Below are positions 33,542 through 45,086 of a DNA stretch of 64,000 nt, in pieces; the first letter of the stretch is position 1; every line of letters starts with the position of its first letter. Below the pieces are notes generated by a model. It ran no database searches. It saw only the letters and a list, made by a program, of their open reading frames with translations, and was not told where the DNA came from. Source of the DNA: Wolfiporia cocos (Eukaryota > Basidiomycota > Agaricomycetes > Polyporales > Phaeolaceae); contig JACCLO010000011.1 of NCBI GenBank assembly GCA_029448655.1, forward strand, positions 3,100,001 to 3,164,000, read 5' to 3'. The position numbers and the translations under genes were made by a program.

Positions 33542-34910
33542 ATGGGAGATCAGACAGAGCGCCCGTTAGATAAGATATGGTAAGCTGAGTTAGAAAACAC
33601 ACCTGAAGAGATAGCTGGTGTCAGAGGACACCAGATTCGATGACAGCTTGGATTTTATCATTAGAGCCATCAGAAAGCTAAGGTGAGCAAGAGAACACTC
33701 GGCATACGAAGGTTTGCTGAGCCATCTTGAGCCAATAAGATAGACGTGCACCATCTGCGCCGATGACACAATACTCATCTAGTATTGACCACCTAAGCGT
33801 CGGCCTAAGGAAAGGATAAGACTATGTCGCAAGATCTTATGATGGTGCATAGCAGACCCAAGGCAAGGCAGACAAGATGAAGTAGAGAGGGACTAGCCCA
33901 ACGTACAGATTAACGACTCTGAGGTGTAAGCCTCAGAGAGCACTAGCTTATATACATGTAGGAACGCTACGCTACTATTGTGAGCCAGCCCTAAAGGCAT
34001 GGTCCGAGCGTACGTTATATGAGTCCGTCAGTACGTATATTACCTAAGCTTGGCGCTAGACCTGAGAGGGGCACAGACGTTGTAACTACTGAGCCACTAT
34101 GTAAGTTGAGGCGGGATTGGTCATGTGACTATAAGACGTAGGTATGCTAGTTCGAGCCCCGTTGGGGTCATACCTAAATGTCACAAAGAATTCGTGACAG
34201 CCGATCACTAGGTGCCAACAGCCACTGGAGAGCACAGGCGCCGAGTGGTGCATGTGCTCCAGGGCGCACATTATCCACAAACCGGCCACCCATCCATCCT
34301 CTATTCAAATTTAATTTCTACAATTGAATCTATAATGTTTGAGAACTATAGAAAGCAAAAAATTCGCATGAAATGGTTGCCATTGACGCGGGACCCATGC
34401 TCATAGTGCGCTGCAGCGGCGGCAGGGCGCTTCCCCGGGCATGCGGCGCGTGGCTCATTAGGCGCTGACAGCTGCTGCTAGGAGAGGCGCGCGCCAGGCT
34501 GCACGTACCTCGGGCCGCCCGTCCCGTGTCATCCAAGGATTCGCCCGTCAATCCACCCCAAAGACCTCATATATTACGCAAATCATTGTCATAATCGTAT
34601 TCAGACTATTTATTAACCTAGTAACATAGAAAGAACCGTGCGAAAAGGCCGAGTATTGAGGTAGGAGCCACGCTCATCGTGCGCGACGGCGGCGGCGAGG
34701 CGCCGAAGGGCGCGCGCGCGTCGTTAGGCGTGGGAATCCTGTGCCGAGCCGGCAGCGCTCACAGTACATGTTGTTATAAAAGGTAATATCTCAGGCTACC
34801 TCAGGAGGAAACTGGCAGCACGCCTTGAACGTGAATTGTAAGCTAACTGGCTATGCGCGTCTCACGTGTAGGCCAAGCTAATTAGCTATCGATTGGGTAA
34901 TGTACAGGTG
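33542..34910 (-). repeat. right terminal inverted repeat of the KDZ element, split by a solo LTR
   Basis: Reverse copy of 23,864-24,764. The insertion at 33,764-34,199 plus its 5-bp duplication accounts for the extra length. Confidence 0.85.
33764..34199 (-). repeat. solo LTR (436 bp) with 5-bp target duplication GCCGA
   Basis: The plus strand starts TGACACAA and ends TTCGTGACA. GCCGA flanks both sides (33,759-33,763 and 34,200-34,204). The uninterrupted left repeat shows the empty site. On the minus strand TATATAAG (33,954-33,947) is followed after 8 nt by a perfect 8-bp stem (33,938-33,917) around CTTACA. Confidence 0.85.
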
Positions 34911-34918
34911 TCTTCAAG

Positions 34919-36374
34919 CTGAGCATGATATCTGCTATCTGAATTCACGAATCTATTGAAGGGTCCGCGAATCGATACGCGCATTCCTCCGATACTCGGT
35001 GCGAGGTCTAAGACGGGTGACCCTTCCTGCCAGAGAGCCGCCGAAGAGCTATTCTCTTGGTTTGGAAATAACAACTTCGTCTTGCATTCTCATCTCAACT
35101 CGTACGCACATGGCGTGTTTCCTTTCACTTGCCCAGCGAAAAGTGAAACCAAGTTAAGTGATTTTCGTATGAGCCAAGTGAATCCGCCGAGTTGTCAGAC
35201 CGAGCCCAGACACAAGAGGACTGAGTAGGATATTACTTGATTAAAACCAAGCTGAGGATCAGACTTGGTGGGTTTCTACTATATATACATGAGTCTGTGT
35301 GTGTCCCTATGTGTCTCGCATACCTGTAATGGTTTAGCGGTGTCTGGGTAGTGAACTAAGGCTAATAGACTTCGTTAGACCTTTGTCAAGGGTTTCTGGG
35401 ATTTGTGGCGGATGTAATATGACTGGGATCTGTGATGTGTGGTAGCCATGTGTGTTCTACTGATCCTTGAATTGTGATTGAGTTAGAATAATGTGAATGC
35501 TTCCTGGAATGTATAGGTGGTTCTGATATTCTCAGGAATGCTTCTGTGAAGTGTTAATTAATGAAAGAAGCAAAATTAGTTCTTGTGTGGCCTTTGACTA
35601 AATATATCTCTGGAAGATCAGGAGCTTGTTAAACGTTATGTTTGAATGTCGCCTTGTGGCATCCTTGTGGTACTGGGATTAGGTGTGTTGTGATGGATTT
35701 TATTGGTTCGTCTTCTTGGGGCTTCTGTGATAAAGGGATTTATCGGTGTTATTGCTTTATGGGTTTTATTGAAGGGTTCAGATAAAACTGAGTTATTATT
35801 GGATTGAGCCGTTTGGAATGTGGATTGGTTTGGAATTTATTATGATTGGTTCTTAAATCCTGACACGAGTGAAGTTGTTAACCGTCACTCAGATTCGGAA
35901 CTCGCGTGCAGCGCAGACATCTAGCGGTCACGTGCTGCGTCAGGACTCCCCTAAATACGACTAGCTGAAATACCGGGTACTATGACTATCAAGTACCCGC
36001 ATTCTAAGTTGTCACGTTCCTCGCCCGCTTGTGGCCGGTTGTGGTATATGATGTGAGTTCATCCGTAACATATCTGGTCGGCTGTCTTCTTCCAACCCAT
36101 GATTCCTATGCATTTGCTTAGTTAACTCGCAATGCAATTTTAGGGCAGAAATATGTGGTGCACGTGCTTATGACGACAGTAATTTCGCCGGAAGCTCCAG
36201 TGGCGTTGCATCGTCACTCATCAATATATCAAGCTCGAAAGCATGCTTCGCTTGATTGGCACCCATAAGAACAGGACTCTCCAGTTCCATATCCTGAAAG
36301 TGAGAATTTCTCCCTGAAATCCTCGAGCCTCTTTCACATACGCGCGTTCGCCTGTCGTGGTGGGGTATCCTGCT
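34919..36374. other. AT-rich intergenic sequence, no gene seen
   Basis: Right flank of the transposon. Contains an LTR-like TATA run (35,279-35,290) and long T/G-rich text to 35,850, but no ORF of note. The last 200 bases are upstream of the NmrA-like gene. Confidence 0.4.
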
Positions 36375-37536
36375 ATGTCTTCTAGAACAGCGCATGATTC
36401 GCTCAAGACTGTTGCATTATTTGGCGCCACCGGTATGCTCGGGAGTGCCATCCTCGCCGCGCTACTTGAACCTTCGATTGGGAAGTACAAACCGAACGTC
36501 GTAGCATTTATGCATCCTGGCAAATCGCTGGAAGAGTCGTTACTCGCCCGTCATCCACAATTACGCGTGGTAGAGTGCGACTATCCAAAAGGTGGACCAG
36601 AAATGGTGGACCATTTGCGTGGTGTTGACGCGGTCGTGAGCGTCCTCAACGGTCCTGGCGTCGCGGCGCAATATATAATTCTGGACGCTGCAATAGATGC
36701 AGGTACGTATAGGATAAGTCTTTGAGAACGACAATCTTAACTTCGTATCAGGCGTGAAACGATTTTATCCCTCTGAATATGGCTTCCACCACGCGTATAG
36801 AGCGCCGGGAGATCCAGGCGCGCGTATCGCTCCTGTCAGTTCTGCTTATCTTGTTCAATCGTGAATATACTGAAACGTCTGTTAACAATAGCTATGGGAC
36901 GAGAAAGAACGGTTTGCCATCCACCTGAAGCTGCATCCAGCCGTAGAGACAGGCAAGATCGAATATACATTTATTGGAGCCGGTGATCTCTACGATCAAG
37001 TATGTACCCTTTGCTGGCTTTTGAAGCTGTATGTGACTGACTCTCCTATTATGAAGAAACCAGAGCCATTCTGGTGTCCATGGGCTCAGGATTGTGAGAC
37101 GTACCAAGTTCCCATTGTCGGGGACGGCGACACGGTCGCAGACTGGTCCTGCACGAACGACATCGCCCGATACGTGGTCGCAACACTCAGCAAACCGCAT
37201 CTCTCTGCGAACGTCTATCTCAACTTCCCTAGCGAGACCATCTCGCAGAACGCCATGATGGAGCTGTTCCGCAAGTATGCGAAGGGCCGAAAAGTCGACG
37301 TGCGCTCCTTCTCGCTCGACGATGCGCATCGGTTCGTGGCAAACCCAGATGCCGCCCCCAAGGAGATCGGAGAGCAGTCGGCTATCCCTGTCAACTTCTA
37401 CTTCATTGTAAAGAGTATTCAAGGCTCCGGGACATTCAGGCGACCGCGGTGGGAGTGCCACTGGAATTTATTTCCGGAGGTGCGTAGATTAACGTTTGAG
37501 GATTATATGAAGGAAAGGTTTGGACCGCTGAGTTGA
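36375..37536 (+). CDS. NmrA/isoflavone-reductase-like NAD(P)-binding oxidoreductase
   Basis: Four exons (36375-36702, 36752-36834, 36892-36999, 37057-37536) give 332 aa, a usual length. A Rossmann fold is evident: TVALFGATGMLG (GxxGxxG) at residues 13-24, VVECDY for the cofactor ribose, and VDAVVSVLNG. The family motif GVKRFYPSEYGF follows in exon 2, and the C-terminal half (DIARYVVATL) matches atypical short-chain reductases. Enzymatic substrate is unknown; relatives act on phenolics or sense NADP. In-frame ATGs at 36,357 and 36,375 are both possible; the second gives the more usual N-terminus. Confidence 0.8.
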
Positions 37537-37999
37537 GATTGCAATGATGGCATGCACACGTCGTAGCACCAGTAGAGTGTAGACTCCTTATGTAATGGAA
37601 ACGGGATCGCTTCCTAAGTTAACCTGGCTTGATCGGTCTAGTAAATTAGAATTTGAATTTCTGATCTTCAAGATTTGTGGGTGCAGTTGGGGAGAACGAG
37701 GTACTAAATTACTACTTCCGGCGTGTCCTACTTTGATTGCATCAGATCTGATCAGAGATCGTACTACTCCTTGGACTGTGGGTACGAAATTCGCACATCT
37801 GTTGATCGGCTAGTACCGTTAAGTCGACGTCGACGGGTACGCTTTCGTGATTGGTCAGAATCATAAATAGCTACTTCTTCGATATAGGTTACATCGGGCT
37901 AGCGATCGTCTTGATCGGAGTCCGGGACGTGCTAGTAGCTCGACATTGTAGAGCTGTATACCGCCCAAGGGTTTGGATCCTTCATCAGCCTTGAATTCG
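37537..37999. other. intergenic, no feature seen
   Basis: Terminator region of the NmrA-like gene and promoter of the phosphatase gene. Short ORFs only. Confidence 0.4.
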
Positions 38000-39316
38000 A
38001 TGTACACGTTTTCCGTGAGTCACCATGAATGAATCCATTGGACACAGCTAGCTCTGCGCGCTGACGATAATTTGCAGATCGTTACAGGTTACTTCGCCCA
38101 GGATGACCCAGATGCCAATCCCGCCGTTATAGGAGCGGTAAGCATTTCCTTTGCATCATTACATATACACACACAAATGTTCTCTTCCCAGCTCCCCTCT
38201 CACTTCGGGCTTCTAGATGACTCCGCGGACCGTTGGTCTAAATTCACGACGCGTATCGCGGAGTTGAATGGATCAGCACCGTCGGGAACTATGTACAAAG
38301 TCCTCTTTCTGAGTAGACATGGACAGGGTTTCCGTGCGTATTAACTATGTGAGTATTTGGCCAAGAATGTATTGAACAATTCTCGATTGTCAGATAATGT
38401 TGCAGAGGCAAAGTACGGAACGGAGGTAGGTGGTCGTTCACATGATATTGCATGAGTCTACTAAGTGTACCATTACACAGGCTTGGGACGAGTTGCGTGT
38501 ATCTGCATCATGGCATCGAACTTTAATGAACGAGTGAACCTTGCGTCATAGATATTGGTCCAAGCTATATGGCGATGCTGACATTATCTGGGGTCCGGAT
38601 CCCCTCCTAACAAACCTCGGGATCACTCAAGCCCAAGAAGCTCGTTCTGCGTGGCTAGCTGAAGTACCAAGCGAAATGCCCATTCCTGACCGGTGCTATG
38701 CAAGCCCACTGCACAGAGCGTTGAGTACCTGGGAGATCACCTTCAGCGGTGGCGGCGTATTCCCGCAAGGGGATGAAAGAGTCATGATACTTGAGGCAGG
38801 TTCGCTGACAATGGCATTGCTCCTGATTCTGATATTCAAGCGTCGCAGAACCTCCGAGAGGAACATGGGGTGCATACGTGCGACATGCGCAACCCCCTTT
38901 CGACGATACAGCGCAACTTCCCGCCACCCGTTCATTCCTTCGAGCCTGGTTTTACCGAGGACGACTTGATATGGAGACCGGACGAGCGGGAAACCAAGGA
39001 GCATATCAAAGCACGCGCGGCAACTGTGTTGAACATCATTTGCACCAACCAACAGGACGTTTGTGAGTGATTGCAATATGCTACGAGTCACTTATTCTGA
39101 AGGAATATTCCCTCAGATATTTCTGTCACTGCTCACGGGGGTATTATTAACGGTCTTCTAGCGGCGATGGGCCGCACGTCGTACGCACTCCCCACAGGCG
39201 GTTGGTGCTTATTCATGCACAAATTAATACGAAGGAGCTGAACGAACAATCCAGGTGTTTTGCCCTTGGTTGTTCGAGTAGAATCCGTTACAGGTCCAGG
39301 GTCCTCGGGCGAATGA
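38000..39316 (+). CDS. histidine phosphatase (phosphoglycerate-mutase-like, PMU1-type)
   Basis: Nine exons (38000-38014, 38078-38137, 38192-38333, 38394-38425, 38481-38491, 38552-38795, 38849-39062, 39117-39200, 39255-39316) give 287 aa. The RHG motif with catalytic histidine is FLSRHGQGFHN, split by intron 3. The second arginine lies in CYASPLHRAL, and the C-terminal catalytic histidine in VTAHGGIINGLL. The start codes only five residues before intron 1 (MYTFS). Exon 5 is an 11-nt micro-exon. The exon 6 donor appears to be GC (GAG|GCAGGT), required to join MILE to NLREEHG. Function is a phosphomonoesterase of the yeast Pmu1 group; the substrate is not predictable. Confidence 0.8.
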
Positions 39317-39790
39317 CCAATTGGTAGTATACGTAGAGTCTGGGCATGCAAACCTCTAGTCCGGGACGCCATCGAATCTGAGCAATCGGATTCTTGCTCG
39401 CTCAGGAAATTGTATATTTAGATGTCAAACTGGGCTGTCACCGGTGTTGCGTGTGGATTTTTGATGTGTCTGTGGATAGATGCAGCGACTGGTGATTTTG
39501 AAAGTCGCTTGCTATGCCGCGGCGCTAAATGTGCAGCTATTACAATAAGACTAGTGGATAGTGGGCATCTATATAGCCCAGTTCAGCAGAGAACCAATAT
39601 TCCGGCACTGTGGGTGTTTGAGTAGTGCCCGGCCAACCGGGTGTTGGGTGGTCCGTGCGTGCGCGCGAGGCGTTGCGCGCGTGGCGGCCAGCGACTGATA
39701 TGGTGCTTGGTTGTTACCTCCCACTGCATCTTCTTGACTTTTGCCTCAACACATACTTGCTCATCGTCGCATTGGCTTCTAATGACGGTG
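39317..39790. other. intergenic, no feature seen
   Basis: Holds the upstream region of the Red1-type gene. The frame is open upstream to 39,641, but that part looks non-coding. Confidence 0.4.
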
Positions 39791-42700
39791 ATGTCTGCTC
39801 CTAGCGTCATCCAGCAACCTCAAGATACCAATAATCAGCAGGGATCAGATGCATCGGCCGTTGATTCTCTGCGGGCAGCTGCTTTGGCCTCTCTGAAGTC
39901 CAAGCGACGCAAGCTTGGGGCTGGCTCTGAGATTCCATCTGGTCTTCCGCCTCGTCACCTCACCGTGACGTCCTCGATTCAGCTCGATTACGGCCAAGAG
40001 GAGCCTTCTGGTACATCTCCTGGCGCTTCTGCGATGCCGGCAGTGACTGCGTCGACACCCACAAGGACTGCCGCAGCGTCGCCTGTTCAAGTGAAGTCAG
40101 AACCAAAGGAACCTGAGGTCAGAGATTTGGAAGAAGGAGAGATAAGTGAGCCCGAAGCAGCGGCAGCGGTCGCGCCTCCAGAGGTTGCGCCCGCTACCAC
40201 TACGTCGGACAAGAAGAAGAACAGCAATAATGCCTCTTTACCGAACCTGCCACCAATCAAGACTGAGCCATCCTTGCCCACGAGAATGGCCCAGCCTCCA
40301 GGGAGTGACTTGCCAGCTACGACCGTCCCGTTAGAGGCTGTACCTCCAGCTTATCCTTACGTGGTCGACGCCAACCATGTCCGGCCAGGCCTGGCTAGTA
40401 AGCTCCGTTTTACACTAATCGTGGTCAACCTAACCACCTTCCCAGTGACGCAACTTCAGTACGATACGGCCAAAGACATCGTCTTGGATCTGCTCGGGTG
40501 GGGTGTTCCTCCCGAGTACCTGGTCAGCTGCGGTTTGAGCCGCGAAATTGTCTATTATGTCTTCACAGAGCTAAATCTGCGTTTGCCTGCGAATCTCGAT
40601 ATCACTGGGATCCCTCCTTATGAGCCTCCTCCTCCCTCAGCACAGGCACCATCTCCACATGTTGTTAACATGCCTCAGCGTCTTGACTTCACAACTCTGC
40701 AGCCTCAGCGTTCCGCCTCAGTATCGCGGAACCATGTGTTGCCTACACCTCAAACGATTCCCCATACAGAAGGTTCAACGTCGCAGACCATGTCCGTTCT
40801 CGCGCCTGCCTTTGTTCCCACTACAACATCTAAACCCACTGTCGATCCGAACTTACTCGACATGGAAATGCAGCGTCGACAGGAACTGTTGGCACGCAAA
40901 GCAGTATATGCGTCCCGCAAGCAGAAGCAGAACTCCACTGGTTCTGTCGGCGACTCTCCGGTGGCAACGCCGGCAACTCCTGCTTCTGCCGAGTCGAGAG
41001 ATGTTGAGATGCACGATTCGACGAAGAGCGTGGATGACTTCCTCGAGAGCATCGGGCGTACCCCCGAAAAGGAAGATGGTACGGGCACAGCGCCTGCTCC
41101 GGTGATTTCTCCGGATGCGGCGAGGGCAATGGATGTTGATGAACCAATCCCTGGGCTATCCGGCATTGACGAGCCCGGCTCGGCTACGAGCTCCTCGTCT
41201 TCTGAGGCGTCCACGCGACCGCGTTCAACTCCAGCTGGGGATAGTCAACCATCTGCGTCCACTGCTCGTAACTCTCCAGGTAGAGATTCGACGCCTTCGA
41301 GCCGATCAACTCCCCAGCGTGCGAAGTCGGACTCTCCGGCTGCTGGGAGTGAGACCGATATGGACGCAGTGCCCGGTCTCTTAACCAGCCAATCCAGGTC
41401 ATACACCGTCGACGGCACAATGTTCGCATCTGGATCGCGTCGTGGAACCAAGCGACCTGTCGCTGCGGATTTTGTTGACATGGACCCAGATCCTTCCCAC
41501 TCGCATTCAAACAACGGTCAGGACGGATACCATTCCTCCTTCTACCAACCTTCGGCTAGACGGAAGACCGGGGCATTCGCGGGTGTGAGCAGCATGCGGC
41601 GTTGTGTCATCAACCTAAGCGATTCGGAGGATGATGGCTCGGAGGATGAAGTCCAAAGCTATAGGCGCCGGGGACGTCCAACGCTACACCATGCAGCGTC
41701 CACTTTACTTCAACGAGACAATACAATTTCTCTTCGACCACCATCACGGACTGGATCATCGATGGGAATAATGTCTCCCGCCAGTCCACTATCAGTGGGA
41801 TCGCCTGCGGCCTTGAGGGAAAAGGAGCAGGAGATTTTGCGGATGAAGGAGAAGATTGCTCAGGTCGAACGCGAAACTCGTCTACGCAAGCTGGCTGCTG
41901 TGAGTTCAGGAAGCTCCAACCCCGAACGCGATGTATTAACTACTGCGCCAGGCGTCGCGGTCCACCCCAGCAACCCCTCCAGAGAGCGTAGCAAGCATCC
42001 GTGCGAAAGCCCCGGTGAAGCAAGAGGACGACGAGTCGGCAGCGGACCTATCACTTTCGCACGGTAGCATCGCCAACCCCCATGAGCACAATACCAGAGC
42101 GAAGCACCCTGCCCTCGCATTAAACGGTGTGTTCACCCATATCTTGTCGTGACGCCCGCTGATAAGAGCACGTCGCAGCAACGCCTTCAGTGTCCACCTC
42201 CGTCTCCGCTTCTCTCCCGGATTCAGTAAATACAAGCAGTGCAGCCACACCTATTGGTCCTCTCCCTTTACTTATACAGCGAATGCCAGCTGACGAATAT
42301 GTTTTACTTGCTGCTGACATGGCACAGATTCTGCTCTACAAACAATGCAATACCCTACTACAGGCGACAAAGGCAAGTACTTCCCCGACTTTGCATTTCA
42401 AATGGCTATGTTCCCTTCCTCACATATTCTACTTGTCCTTGTTCTTGGCTCTCGTCTCACAACGCTGTCCATACTATGATAATAGTTCTCACCGTTGAAG
42501 CAAGACAAGAACAAGTGGCAAGGATCTACTTCCCTTCTGCCGTCCGCGCGGCGTAAAGATCACTGTTTGACTAAACCTTATTTTTTGCGTCGTCTACATT
42601 TTTTACTTCTCTCCTACATCATCTGCTTCTTCTCGTTTGTTCCTCTTTGTATACTTTTCTACAGGTCAACGGCGAACGTTCACCGAGCCCACTTCGTCAA

Positions 42701-43470
42701 GGTGAAACAGTCGGCGTCATCAGCTCAAATGCCGAGACGTCGGCTCAGGTATGTCCGATCCTCTTGTCTTGAACGATGTCTCTTCCGTAGAAGAACGTCG
42801 CCTCATAGAGTTGTACTCATTCCACATAACCCTCTACCCCTCCAGGTCTCCGTATCATGTGAAGTTCAACCAAATCTAGAAACAGAACAACAGAACCAAA
42901 CCTTGTATTATTCACCTTACTCGTCGCCACTGACTCGGTTTTTCTCGTTACGCGCGCATTTACTGCAATACTTGCCTCAATTAGATTCTCCGCAATGGGC
43001 TGCACAACATCACACCTCAAGCCAAGGCTCAACATCAAATCCTCGCTCAGCTTCAACGGCTTATATACAAGCCTTGAAGATGGCCCACGCAAGTTATTTA
43101 CTGACGGACCCAAATAGAAGGATTTGCCAGTATGAAGTGCCTGGTGGCGGGGAATGCCGGGATCAACAGTGCGAAGACATCCACCTGTCGAGAGCACCTT
43201 CCGCGGAGCCCAGTGGTACGCATAACCTTCCGTTGTGCATGTTTGCTTACGCCTACATTGTGCCCTCCCCACGCCTGCACCCACCGCACATTTTACGTTC
43301 TAGATGATGAGATCTCGCGCTATTTGTACGCGCTCGCTGTGATGTCGAGGGGCCCACAGTACAGCATCGAAGACCTCAAAGCGACACTACAAGAGACCAG
43401 GCAACGGGATCCGATGAAGAGCTTTGACGACCGCATCTCCGCCGCGCTGGTCCTGTTAGGCCTGCCATAG
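39791..43470 (+). CDS. Red1/ZFC3H1-type zinc-finger protein (nuclear RNA exosome adaptor)
   Basis: Proposed exons: 39791-41899, 41952-42126, 42191-42372, 42505-42552, 42665-42748, 42846-43215, 43304-43470, giving 1,044 aa in frame. The N-terminus has SLRAAALASLKSKRRKL and DLEEGEISE. A long Ser/Pro-rich disordered part follows, then a coiled coil (LREKEQEILRMKEKIAQVER). The diagnostic zinc finger is CQYEVPGGGECRDQQCEDIHL (C-x9-C-x4-C-x3-H) in exon 6, preceded by YSSPLTRFFSLRAH. Proteins with this finger (fission yeast Red1, human ZFC3H1) link Mtl1/MTR4 to nuclear RNA decay. The intron after ATK starts with GC (AAG|GCAAGT). Exon 4 is the least certain. ATG 39,791 is chosen over 39,641 because the extra residues look like leader sequence. 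Confidence 0.75.
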
Positions 43471-45086
43471 ATGCGGGCGTTGGCTGCTGTGTCCGCTCAA
43501 GCGTCCCCCCACGGTCGCACCGTGGCTTGCACGGGCCGCCGGAGCACGACGGGGCGAAGGTGGAGATGTCTCGATGAAGAGCGCTACGCGCCAGCGGCCG
43601 ACCGACAGGGTCGACCGCGGTACGAAGAGACGGGTGTGTTGTGTTTGGGTTTATGCGCCGCTGGCGCTTGATCAAGCCTTCGTCTGGAGGTGTGCATGTC
43701 TGTCAAATTGAAATTGGATGGTGCTGCAGCCGCCGATATATGTTGCGTATCGCGTTGAGTACTATATCTAGTTGTAGTTCTGTGTTGTCGCAATGTATTC
43801 AAACATCCAAAGTCGTGAAGAGCAGTCCGAGAGCGCCGATAACTCTGGTATCAGATGTTTCCCCGGTCATCCGAGTCCTGGTCTCCCAAAGATAGTACCC
43901 AGTTCCTTCCACCTCCTATCCTTGTTTGACGGACGTACTACCCTCGGAGCTATCAGCCACACGGCCTCGTGTGCGTCCCAGCAGAATGGTGCAATCCTCC
44001 GAGAGGGCAAATACAAATATGTGCTGAGACTATTGACAGATCATGTCAGACAATGGACGAGCAGCGATCTCGACGTTGTGCCCGTACATTCAGCTCAATG
44101 GCCGCGGCCCACTGGCCAAGAACTTCGGCGAACTCGGCGGATTTGCCACAGCTGTGGCGTCCGAGATAACACCACGGCCTTCCACTGCAGCCCCGCCGAG
44201 AAGTGGAAGTGGTCACAGAGAAGGCCCTATACTCGCTCACGGTGGTCTCGTACCCAGACGCGCATGACTCGCGTCCTACCACCGCAGTCTCTAGCGTACG
44301 TACGATTTAGGTGGTAGGATGCGAGTCATATACGTTACGTCCGGACGAGCTTACGGGAGGGATCCTCCCTCCGCCCGTATCTGGCCTCGCGCGGCGCACC
44401 GATCGTGTGCGTGTGCGCTGGCGATCGCACACGATTCCATCGTGCTCTCGGATCTCATATACAGCGCACTGAGTATGCGCTGCGCCACGGTCGCGCGGGA
44501 GGTCACATCTGCCGGTGATGTGGCAGCGCGCATGGGAAACCGGCGGGTCTGTTCTAGGTCGGACGCGCCTGCAACGATCTGCCGTGACAAAGACGGCGGC
44601 TGCTCGTCAACAGCCCATTCAAACTCGGATCAGGGAGCGGGGACGTCGGTTGCTACGCAGATGCCGTGCATGACATCGTCTGCCTCTTTTTGTTGCAGGG
44701 CAGGATCGGCAGCAGAGGCGAGGATGCGCGCTCAGGCGCTCGACGCGCAAGGCAGACGCTATCGTCATCAATTGACATCGCATTCGTGGGGGCGAGTAGC
44801 TAGCAGACAACCGACAGCGCTCGACCTGGGGCTACACTACAGTATTTGACACATGAGGATATCCGGCCGCTCGCGGGAAAGCGCGGGCGGCCCCGTAACT
44901 GCAAGAAACGTAAGGGGACGGACAGCGGGACCAGAGGACACCAGACCGATTTTCATCACGACCGACGAGCACTAGGAGGAAGAGGAAAAAAAACCATGTT
45001 GCTACACATGCTGGGCGCCGTCGCCAATGTCCTGCGCGCGCCAAGCCGCTTGTACCATCACCACATTCTGCGCTCCTCCTCGCGCC
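43471..45086. other. region between convergent genes; short hairpin at 44,264-44,329
   Basis: No protein family is recognised in the ORFs here. A 20-bp inverted repeat with one mismatch (44,264-44,283 and 44,310-44,329, 26-base spacer) lies midway between the Red1-type and MADS-box 3' ends and could serve transcript ends, but this is speculative. Confidence 0.35.

Larger units (their letters stand above)
23864..34910 (-). mobile_element. 11-kb KDZ-superfamily DNA transposon with accessory genes
   Basis: Both ends begin CACCTGTACATTACCCA reading inward. The 8 bases TCTTCAAG flank it perfectly (23,856-23,863 and 34,911-34,918), as expected for KDZ (Zisupton-like) transposons. Terminal inverted repeats of about 0.9 kb (23,864-24,764; 33,542-34,910 minus a later LTR) enclose minus-strand genes: a broken KDZ transposase, a small protein with two RNase H1 N-terminal modules and a frameshifted companion gene. 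Later insertions are two solo LTRs (31,325-32,255 and 33,764-34,199). KDZ elements of basidiomycetes have been linked with TET/JBP DNA-oxidation genes; none is seen in this copy. The transposase breaks imply it cannot move unaided. Confidence 0.85.

Noticed and set aside
43793..44317. 174-codon plus-strand ORF between the Red1-type and MADS-box genes
   Set aside because: No recognisable domain and no supporting splice structure. It has a few cysteines that look finger-like but not in a known spacing.
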